Of a DNA stretch of 64,000 nt, positions 23,607 to 35,600 are shown one piece after another. The notes under the pieces were generated by a model that made no database searches, was not told the origin of the DNA, and saw nothing but the letters and a program-made list of their open reading frames with translations. This DNA is from Diadema setosum. Taxonomy: Eukaryota; Echinodermata; Echinoidea; Diadematoida; Diadematidae. The position numbers and the translations under genes were made by a program. The DNA is taken from contig NC_092686.1 in the NCBI RefSeq assembly GCF_964275005.1, forward strand, positions 18,304,547 through 18,368,546, in the 5' to 3' direction. How positions within the stretch are numbered: position 1 is the first letter of the stretch; each line of letters begins with the position of its first letter.

Positions 23607-26600
23607 GTAGGCAGTTACATAGGTAGTTTCCAAATTACCCTAGATGGGTTCGTTACACCAAAAGTTGTCCTGTGAAGTTCGTCAGCTGGGCCACATTATT
23701 ATGTGTGGTGTAACGTTAGTGTCTAACGTTAGTCATAATACGTAATACATATGGCCCGTCCCGTATGACTAGACGTAGCCGTAGGTAGCCCGATAAGACG
23801 CCGCGCGCTCATGTGCTGTATAATGCATGTGTTTATACATGTGTTAGTACATGTAGCTAGTATGACGAATTGGCCGCTGAAGTGAACAGCAATTCCCCAA
23901 TTACATGTATGATTAGACTAGACTAGATTCTATATCAACACCAATTTTTGCTCGAAGGAGAGTAGATCTAGTCAGGGGGGCATTTCATGGAGCATTTTGT
24001 CCGACAAAGTTGTCACTTAACCTTGTCGGACAAACTTGCTCTCGGCCAATCAGATGCAAGGCCAAGGATTTCAGTAGCTTGTAAACAGTTTGTCAGAAAA
24101 ATATCCGACCAGAATGCACCATGAAATGCCCCCCAGAAGTTTCAACTTCATTTGATGAAGTCCTGTTAGTGTTAACATTATTGGAATAGAAATCTATACA
24201 AGCTTGTAGGCCTAAGTAGAAAAAGTAAGTAAATTTACAGTAGATCTAATAGACTCTTAACGTTAGAGTGGTCTAAAAAAATGTGTACAAAGTCAAAAAA
24301 GGACAAACCGATTATTGAAGTAGATTCGAGAGCCATATCATAAGATCAAAGATTAAAAATTGATATGTTGACTATGACTAATGAGTATGGACTATGGTTA
24401 GCGATGCCAAATCGGCCGCCCTTTTTCCTATGTATAGAACGTATACTCTGTTTACGTGTTAAACATGGTTCCAAATTTCGTTGATTTTTGCTATCAATTT
24501 AGATAACCTACCTTCAATCTCACTCAAAACTTCATATATTTACAATCCGATGTTTGTAAATGGTTAAAATACCGGTATACGTTGCGATAGCATTGAACGA
24601 TAAACTGTTTACGGATTTTGCACTTGAAATGCGCCGTGAAAATGGTTCGAACGAGTCATGGAGACCGCCATTTTGAATCACGTCCCTGCAAATTGAGCTA
24701 AGCATCACATTAGAAAGTATCGTGATACACGAGATTTCGGTATCTGTACGTGAGCGCACTTGCGTAGATCAATCAGTGAACACTACTGCTACGAATTTAT
24801 GAAAAAAATCCGAATAATTTTGAGTATGTACAATGTATATCAAATTTAACAGGATTTTTCGAGCTTGTCTGAATTGGGTGTTAAAAAAGCAACTTTGAAG
24901 ACTGTTTCCATACCCCTAACGTTAGACTTAAGTTTTCAGCAGTTTTCATACATATTCTGAACGAGTGATATGTCAGCTTTCCAATGATACCAGAATAGCT
25001 GCCTATCATCGTAACGCAAAAAACCGCCAGCGGGAAATCCCGGGGCATGTCTACTGCCTGAACCGGCGATATGGGAGGAAAGTGTACATTAGTCAATGGG
25101 AAATCTGGTTGTGAGATGGTCGCGAGAGTGTATCATATGAAATGATTAGAGAGGGGTACTGTTTATCTTTTCCTGGTTTATTTAGTTCTTGAAATGCAAT
25201 AATGAATCATCCATCATTTTGATTTTTAAACTACAACATGTTGTAGATTTTAATTTATTTGTGAATTTGTTTATTTAGGGCCTATTTTTTATTATTATTA
25301 TTTTTTTCAAGAGATATCATGTCTATCATTTTGGTTCCTGTAATGTTAGGTGTAGCGACTGTAGGATTAACTTTATCTAGATTTCCATGAACAATTCAAC
25401 TGATGCAAAAATATTTATAAAACAATTGCAGACCTGCCTTCTTGTTACTGTTTGTGTTTTTATGACTCCGCCACGAAGTGGTGCCGGAGGCATTATGTTT
25501 TCGGGTTGTCCGTCCGTCCGTCCTTCCGTCTGTCCGTAATGAATTTTGTGGACAGGGTAACTATCAAAACCTTTTGAGGTATCCTAATGAAACTTGGCAT
25601 GTATGTGTATAGACCTTATGCATATGACGTCACACTGTCTTACTAACTGAAGGGCGCCCTCCCTCAGAGGGCAAGCGATGCGTTGCTAGAGCGTGCTTTT
25701 ACACGCGAGGCAATGGGCATTTACACACAACATCGGTGTTTCTTTTACTGTCTTTTCTATTGCATGTAATCTACAGCCCTAGATCGGGAAATTCAAGCTT
25801 GTATAGCAAAATCGACATTTGATGTATGCATTGCACTCACCAGGTTAATGATATATCCAACATTTTGGCACAATTTTCATGAAAAAAGATGCAACTACCA
25901 GCGGTTGTAACAGCTCATCAACCTACGAATTTAGCCAATCGCATGCGAGGTAGATTTCTACGTGTTTTTTACTAAAACATGTACCTCGCATGTGATTGGC
26001 TAATGAAATTCAAAATGGCGACATACATTCAGCGAACGGCGATGTTGCGCTATGGATACAAATTTCTGCGATATAACCTAGGAATTCTGTAGTTGCTGTG
26101 AGTATTTCGATTGCACAATGTGAGAAAATTACCCAAATATTGCTGCATAATGTGTCATGTCATGTCAAACTTGTTTGATGGTAAAAAAAAACCTTCCACT
26201 AGCCTGGGGACTGGCGGCGAGTGAGGCGATCGCCGCTAGCGCGCATAGGAAAAGCACATAACTAGCTGCACGCCTTTGCGATGTCAAGGACTTCGCTTGC
26301 CCTCTAAGATGGCGTCGCGAGAGGTTGTCAAGCGAGTGATGACGTCAATGCATAAGGTCTTTTAGGGGGTGAAGTTGTGCCTATCAACTTTTGGGTGCAC
26401 ATGCTCAAGGTCAAAGGTCAAAAGGTCAAGGTCAAATACATAAAATTTCACTATTTCCATCATATCTATGCAATGCCTGAAGATATTTTCTTGAAACTTA
26501 GTGTATGCATGTATTACCCAATTAAGATTCTCTGGTGAAAGTTTGGGTCATGAGGTCAAAGGTCAAAGGTCAAAAGGTCAAGTAGAAATATTAAAACTTC

Positions 26601-29600
26601 ACCTTTTTTCTCTGTACCTTGGAAATTGTTCAAGGTTTCTTCATGGAACATAGTATATATACATGTACTGACTGGCAGTGATTATCTGGTGAATTTAGGG
26701 TTCATGGGGTCAAAGGTCAGGGGTCAAAGGTCAAGGGCAACACTTCAAAATTTTACTATTTCCCTCATGTTTATGCAATGCCAGCAGGATTATTTTTTTG
26801 TAACACTTCGTGTATGCATGTAACCTAATAGAGATTCTCTGGAAAGTTTTTTTTTTTTCTTTTGTTTTTGCCTCAAAGGTCAAAAGGTCAAAGATCAAGT
26901 GAAAGTGCTGAACTAAGTTTTTCCTCCATATCTCGGAAGTGGCTCAAGTTATCTTGAAATGTACTACATATTTATGCATGTTCTGCCTGACAGTGATTAT
27001 CTTATGAATCTTAGGGTCAAAAGCCAGATGAAAATGGTAACAATTTACTATTCAATACAGAAATTGCACTTTTTCTCCATACCATGAAAATTACTCGATG
27101 CATAAACGTATGAATGGGTCAAAGTCAAGTTAAAGTCCTTAAATCCCAAATACATGCTCTCCTATTCATCCAATTAAACCTAGGTCAAGGAAGGTGAACA
27201 TTCAACACATTTGTGACAAACTTGTCATTTTAACATTTTGCCAGTTTTGTGAAAATGTAATCACACATTGTCCACATGTACTATCTAGACCTATTAGGAG
27301 AATCATGCATTATTGCGGAGGCATACCAGTCGCCATAGCGACATTTCTAGTTCCCTGATGTTTTAGGGAAATTGAGGTTTTGAAGAAGGGGGAGAAGTTG
27401 AGTGTGCCCCAGATTGGATTGCATTTAGAAGAAAAAAAAAAAGTAAAAATGGGACAAAAGTGGAATAAAAATGGGGGGGGGGGCATGTGCCCCCAATGAG
27501 ATCACTAAAAAATACACAGTTTGTGACTTGTGATGCTTATTAAATATTTCTAATTATATCAACATGACAAAGTTACTCTCTTTATGTTGACATCATATCT
27601 CAATGCTGTGGTAAACTTTCATTTCAGCACTGATTGAAAAATGTATGAGTCTTCATGGTGTGTACTACAAGTTGTGTATCCTGTAATATGTAAATTAAGT
27701 TGAGTAATAATGCATGACCATGTAATTGTTACATATCTTTGCAAAATAGATCTAATGTTTATTTTCAAGACCAGCAATACAATTTATATTGTACATTACA
27801 CAAATTTTGCACTTGTGGTTCACATCCCACAAACCACTCCATCACTGACTATTATAGGCAGATTATCTTATAGCGATTCAGGCATGTCAAATGAAGCTTG
27901 ATGATGTGCTCATTTGTATAATTATGTATGCAAACATGTTCTGTAGGCCCTATATGTTACATACATGTAATGATATCAAGGTGAAGAAGGCCCTACATTT
28001 TTCTCATAATCAAAGGTTTACATGTAGTCAGGTAAGGATTAAAAAAAAAATAGTCTTGGTATTGCGGCAAATTTGATGCATTGTACATTGCGATCTCATT
28101 TGCATATTACACTAAATTTTCCCCGAGTATAGGTCTACAAAAAAAAAAAAAAAAAAAAGCTTCTGAGTATATTAGATGTTGAGATAAATTAAATATTCAT
28201 TGTAAATGCTCTTTCAATGCTAATTTATTATTTTTCTTACAATTATATTGTCTCAAATGCATTTCTTGTGAACAGCCAGGAGGAGCCGGCAGACACTTTT
28301 GAGAACATGCATACGTAATAGATGAGCTCATTTGCATACTTGCCACTACTTCACAAAAATATGTCGACTGAAATTAAAGAGCATGTCATAAGCTTCAAAA
28401 TGAATGGTCACTCAATATACTTCACATGAATTTAAAAAAATTCCTTTGGCATCGCTACCATGGTATCACTGGTGATGAAATTAATTGGTTTTGATATGCC
28501 ATGGGCAAAATGATACACACTGAGTAGAATTCAAACACAGAACAAAAAAGAGAAATGAAAGTCTAGGGAAATCAGTTTTAATCTTCTATCGTTTGTTTAC
28601 AAAATGTTTACATTTTGTTTCAGTTATCAGAAGTAGATGTATCCAGCTGTGCTGACCTACGTGCTTTGCTGTGGAGTCTGAGGTCCACATTCACAGAGTT
28701 CAAAACACATGAGCACATTGAAAATGAGTGCATCATGTGGAAATTGAAGAATCGCTTGCAGTTTCTCAAGGTAAGAATACAAAGATGACTGCTGGCCCTT
28801 TAATCTGACATAAAAGAAGTCTACTTGATTGACTTCGCAGTGCTGAGAGGGTGATCTATATGGGGATCTAATGCTTGTGCATTCATTTGCTCCCATCATC
28901 GGTTCCCTGATTTTGCTCCTAAAGGTTTACTCGGCTTTGGTATTTTGTAAACTACACAAGTACTTTAACTGAGAATGAATATCTTGTGTGTCGAGTTTAT
29001 CATACTGCTAATATCTGAAAGACAATGCTGCATTGTGTAAATGCAAATAATATGTGTTGCGTAACACATTGCTAAGTGTCAGTCAGTGCAATTGAGAAAG
29101 GCAGGGTTGGTTGGCTTGTATTGAAGAACGTTTTGATGAGGTATTCTGTGCATACCAGTATTTATCCACTGTATCCTGTGCAGGAGCATGTTAGTAACCA
29201 TACAGTTTTCCTTGATATGAAGGGGAAAGAAATGCAAACGTTGCTAACAGACATTCTCAAGAAAGAATTTTTATTAAGGTTATTAACCAGAATTCAATGA
29301 ATACTCCACAGTATGTATGGATATTTCTCAAATTACAGGTTAAAATGCATATAATGAATTATTTCAGATTTGAAATAACAGTAATGCATGAAGATGTTTA
29401 CCTTTTAAAATCTATCAAAGGAAGAGAGTTGAGATCATTCATTGTTTTGGAAGAGTCAAGTGCAGCCGTACAGATATTGCTAAAACTCTCAAAATCTAAC
29501 CTGAGTGTCCCTGAAATGGTGATGTTACATGCCACCAATTATTTCACACAATATTTAACTTTTTGAGAACTGGCCTAATTTGGTTGCCACTGTTGTGTCT

Positions 29601-32600
29601 TAGAGGACTAATGTGACACAACTATCCCTGAAAAAACAGGGATTAATGTCTCCTCTAAGCTGCAAACTTTTTCATACCCGCCCAAACCGATTTATAAATT
29701 TATTGCCAAATGCTGTAGTACAATGAAAGCTTCACTTGCGATTCCATTCCTGTCACATGGATGGTGATTGAATATCAAGCGGTGTCCCCTATTGGATTTG
29801 CGAGTAAATTGTAAATTTTTGTCTCTGTTTGGTGTACAAAAGTCATGCTTGGGCAATATAGTACTACTGGTCATTTGAAAGAAAAATAGTCAAAAGATTT
29901 GTCATAAAATTTCATTGTAGAGCAGAATGTAATTCTAACAGAACCTAGAAACTTTTCTTGTTGCAAACCAAAACTGACAAAAAATTTAGAGGAAAGAGTG
30001 ACTTTTTAATTATCAAATCTGTTGACGTTTTTAAAATGAAACTGAAAAATCTTAGATAACATTCCTTCATACAAGCACAGGATTTTCTCAAAGATTTTGA
30101 AATTTATGAACTGAAGATTAACGATGCCTATTTGTAGTATGTGATGGTAAGGTATTGAAATTGATGTTCTTAGGTGGAAATCGATGCAGTATCTGAGGTG
30201 CACTCTGACAACAAGTTGAGTGAGATGGTGACACTTGTGGAAGAGGGCTGTACCAAGGCTGATCGATGCACCTGTCCCAAGGAGGCAGCCACCATTGGCC
30301 ACAACCTCATCAGAGCACTCCACAAGTTTACAGATGATTTCCTGCCACACATGCAAGAGGAAGAAGAGGTGATGCAACAAGCTTTCCTCTAGTACAAATG
30401 GAGAGGCTAGTGATCATTTTAATTCATGTCAATAATAGACATGATGCTGGCCTCCATCAAAGTTACGGGTTTAAGAAGTTTGTTAACTCACCGGAGCTAT
30501 TTTGATCGCTTTTGTCCATCATCCGGTTTGTATTTTACTTTCCTGCAGTTTTGTATTGTTTGTCTTTCAAGTACACAGTCTAATTTTGACCAAATTTAGT
30601 AACAAACGTTCCTAAAGGTAGGGAATACACAATTTCCCTTCTTTGTAATCTGATTCCTCAGCCATTAAAATCTGTAATTTATGGGATCTTTTCTTAAATT
30701 ATTCTTAAAGCTTTTAAAGGTGTCATTGTTTTAGAGACTCATACAGGTAAAGATTAGTTATTGTCCATAGCTGTTTTGGATATTTATACCCCCGCATACA
30801 TGAAGTGTATAAGGGGGTATACAGGAATCAGTGTGTGGTCGGTCGGGCGGTCCATTGCAAATCTTGCATTGCGAACTCCTCCTACAGTTTTGAAGCAATT
30901 TTGATGAAACTTGGGGTACATAATGACATTAAGGTGTAGATGTGCGAGACATGTTTTTTGTGTGTGTTGGAGAAAGCATTGCCAAAGTAACCGAAATTTT
31001 CCCAAATCCTTGTGGAGTGAACTACTTCCACAGTATTTAAGCAATTTATTTCAAATTTGGTATGTATAATGATCTATAGGTGTAGTTCTGCAAGGCACAC
31101 TTTGTGTTTGTACCTGACAAGGCATTGCCATGGTAATGGCATATTTTCTTGAAAATCTTGTGGAGTGTACTACTTCCACAATTTTGAAGCAATGGAACTC
31201 AAATTTGGTGTGCATATTGACATTGAGGTGTTGATGTGCAAAACATATTTTTTTTGTGTGTGTTTGTCAGAGAAAGTGTTGCCATGGTCGCCACAATTTC
31301 CCCCAAACCTTGTGGAGTGAACTACTTCCACAGTGTTAAGTAATTTATTTCAAATTTGGTATGTATAAATATAATGATATATAGGTGTAATTATGCAAGA
31401 CACAGTATGTGTTTGAACCAGACAAGGCATTACCATGGTAATGGCATATTTTCTTGAAAATCTTGTGAAGTGAACAACTTCCACAATCGTGAAGCAGTCA
31501 AACTCACAAGGTTCTCACAAGGTACTGCACACATAACACACACACACACACACACACACACATAACCTTTTATCAAACCCTGGTTCAATTCTTTTTCATA
31601 GGAATCTGGGCTGCGGGAGCAGGGGTATTAATCATCTTTAGTGATATTTCTAGTTTAGACAGTTGTGATTTATTTAATGGCAAGGGGCACCACAGAGAGA
31701 TTGTATCAAGGTCATATCTATTATATAGCCAGTGAGCATTAAGCCATGTGGGGTTTTTGCTTTTGCTTTATATAACGATTATGTTCATAATAAAAAAAAA
31801 GAAAAAAAAGAATAAGTCCCTGAACATGGACCTACTAACGATTGGACTTGCACTGAATCCAACCACTTTGAAGGATGAGATCCGCCGCCACCTGATTATG
31901 CGCATCTTAAAGGTGCATAGTCCCTCTAGTGTAGAGGGCGCTGTTGATGATACTGCCGATCACCGTTAGCATTGATGTGAAGATTGCCGAAGTTGAGCTG
32001 TCATCAAGAGTAAAGCGTGAAGGTGTTGCTAAGTAACGTTGCCTTCGTTGTCTTCTCTGCGCATCACGCAGTCTGTAGTAATGCCAGGGTGCGTGCATAT
32101 GTGCTTCTTATTATGACATCACAAAAGAAGTTTGCTAAAGCTGTCATCCCCTCTAGCCGAATCATGAGCCGAACTGTGATCGGACCACTGACTACAGTGG
32201 ATCAGACTTCTTCGGACTCGGGGGAAGTGGGCCAAAGCATAAGCGCCAAAGAGGAGTCGATAGCATAGGTCTCTTTTGGAAACTTGCGCTGTGTGCCCAC
32301 ATACGCATATGACTACAACACCGGGACCATGCACCTTTAATCAGTGCATACAGATGTCTCAAAGATGATGGTTGCATAACATCATGCATTGTCACTGACA
32401 AAGAATTGTTTCCATAGTCCTGGTTTTATTTGACTGATGCACTTTTTTTGTCCCCGCCGAACGAGTTCGAGCAGGGGACTATGAAACGGGCTCCGTACGT
32501 GTGTGTGTCCGTGTGTCCATGTGTCCGTGTGTCCGTCCGTGTGTGATCAAAATGTTCAAAATGCTACTCCTTTGCCATTACTAACCCGATTTTGATTCTG

Positions 32601-35600
32601 TTTGCTTTATATGATAGCACTACATGGGAGCTTTGAAACTTCTATACAGAATTTCAGTTGTGACCTTTGACCTTGACCTTTGACCTATATTGTACATTTT
32701 GCTTCAAAATGCTACTCCTTCGCCATTTCTAACCCGATTTTGATTCCGTTTGCTTTATATGATTGCACTAGGTGAGGGCTTCAAAACTTCTACATAGCAT
32801 TTTGACCTTTGACTTCTTTGACCTTTGACCTTGATCTTTTTACCTATATTGTACATTTTGCTACTAAATGCTACTTCCGGCGGGGACATATATTACGCAC
32901 CGCGTAATTTCTACTTTTCCTTGTTCAGATGAAAACATCTTTGAATAAACACCAGTGATGAGAAGCAGCAAACCTCCGAACATGACTGATTTTGTGTCAT
33001 TGGATTAGAATGTAGAACTTACAGATTCACTCACTTGCACTCAAACATATGACCTTGCCTAATAGTAAGACAAACACAGAATTTTGACCTTTGACTTCTT
33101 TGACCTTTGACCTTGATTTTTTACCTATATTGTACATTGCCTACAAAATGCTACTCCTTCGCCATTTCTAACCCAATTTCGATTCCGTTTGCTTTATGTG
33201 ATGGCACTAGGTGAGGGCTTCAAAACTTCTACACAGAATTTTGACCTTTGACTTCTTTGACCTTTGACCTTGATTTTTGACCTATATTGTACATTTTGCT
33301 ACAAAATGCTACTCCTTCGCCATTTGTAACCCGATTTCAAGTCCGTTTGCTTTAAGTGATGGCACTAGGTGAGGGCTTCAAAACTTCTACACAGAATTTT
33401 GACCTTTGACTTCTTTGACCTCTGACCTTGATTTTTGACCTGTATTGTACATTTTGCTACCAAATGCTACTCCTTCGCCATTTCTAACCCGATTTCGATT
33501 CCGTTTGCTTTATGTGATGGCACTAGGTGAGGGCTTCAAAACTTCTGCACAGAATTTTGACCTTTGACTTCTTTGACCTTTGACCTTGATTTTTTACCTA
33601 TATTTTACATTGGCTACAAAATGCTACTCCTTCACCATTTCTAACCCGATTTCGATTCCGTTTGCTTTATGTGATGACACTAGGTGAGGGCTTCAAAACT
33701 TCTACATAGCATTTTGACCTTTGACTTCTTTGACCTTTGACCTTGATCTTTTTACCTATATTGTACATTTTGCTACTAAATGCTACTTCCGGCGGGGACA
33801 TATATTACGCACCGCGTAATTTCTACTTTTCCTTGTTCAGATGAAAACATCTTTGAATAAACACCAGTGATGAGAAGCAGCAAACCTCCGAACATGACTG
33901 ATTTTGTGTCATTGGATTAGAATGTAGAACTTACAGATTCACTCACTTGCACTCAAACATAGTGAGCTATTGCGATCACTCTTCGTCTGTCGTCCGTCGT
34001 GCGTAAACTTTTTACATTTTCATCTTCTTCTAGAGAACCCCATGACCAATTTTCACCAAACTTGGCAGGTAGCCTCCCTAGGGGGATAGGATCTCAATTT
34101 GTTCAAATGGGCACCATGCCCCACCTGGGGGGCCCCAGAGAGGCCCAAACCTCCCAAAAGTAAGGAATCTGAAAAAATCTTTTTCTCTAGAACCAGAAGT
34201 GATAGAGCTAATTTGATACTATGAGTATGAGTTGGTACATTGGTGACTGTAGTTTCAAGTTTGTTCATGGCGGAATCAGGGGTGCCCCCCTTGGGACCTA
34301 GGGGAAGGGGGTGCGGAGGGGTTCCTAATGGGGCCCAAATTGTACATTTTTATCTTTTTCTTGAAAATACCGTAATGAATTTTCACCAAACTTGGCAGGT
34401 ACTAGTAGCATCCCCAGGGGGATAGAATCTCGTTCCCATCATATGGGCACCATGCCCCACCTGGGGGCCCCCAGGGGCCTAAATTGGGGCCTAAATTGTA
34501 AATTTTCATCTTTTTCTTGAAAACCCCATGATGAATTTTCACCAAACTTGGCAGGTAGCATCCCTAGGGGGATAGAATCTCAATTCTGTCAAATGGGCAC
34601 CATGCCCCACCTGGGGGCCCCAGGGGGACCCAACCCACCCCCAGTTAGGAATCTTTAAATGTTTTCTCTAGAACCAAAAGTGATTGAGCTAAGTTAATAC
34701 AATGAGTCAGTATAGATGACTGTTATTTCAAGTTTGCTCATGGCAGAATCAGGGGTGCCCCCCCCCCCCCCCTTGAGACCCAAGGGAGTTGGCTGGAATG
34801 GGTCCAAATGGTGATGTAAATTGTACATGTTCATAATCGTTGAAAACCCGTGATGAAAATTCAGGTAGCATGCCAGGGGGTTAAGATCTCAATTTGTTCA
34901 ACAGGGCGCCATGCTCCCCTTTGGGAACCGAGGGGGCCTAATCCCCCCCCCCCCCCATGAAGGAAATAATTACAATTCTTTTCTAGATTCAGACTTGATA
35001 AAGCAAAGTTACTTTGAGTTTGTACATTGATGACTGTAGTTCCAAGTTTGTTCATTGCAGTGCCCCCCCCCCCCCCAACTTGGGGGGGGGGGGAGGGGGA
35101 TCCAAATGCACCTCCAAAATTAAGGAATATTCATTAATATTGTTCTCTAGAATCAAAAGTGATAGGGCTTTAAGTCTGTCTTTTTATGCCTTCGCCAACG
35201 AAGTGGCCGGAGGCATTATGTTTTCGGGTCGTCCGTCCGTACGTACGTCCGTATGTCCGTACGTACGTCCCGTTTGGTTTTTGTCGATATCTCAAGGACC
35301 GTGAGGTGGTTTTGCATCAAACTTGGTATGAGGGTATATCCTGGGGGGATGATACTTTGTTTGGATTTTAGGGTCATGGGGTCAAAGGTCAAAGGTCACA
35401 GGTTATTTTGTGAAAAAAAGGTTGAAATTTCATGTTTTTCTCCATATCTCGCAAATGGTTCAAGGTATATTCATGGAACTTAGTATATATGCATGTACCG
35501 ATGGGCAGTGATTATCTAGGGAAGTTGGGGGTCATGGGTCAAAGGTCAGGGGGTCAAAGGTCAAGGTCAACTCCTCGAAATATCACTACTTTCCTTATAT

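Noticed and set aside
30369..30392. Stop shortly after exon 3 as a true gene end
   Set aside because: Exon 4 continues the FBXL5 hemerythrin domain without a gap, so the stop lies in intron 3.
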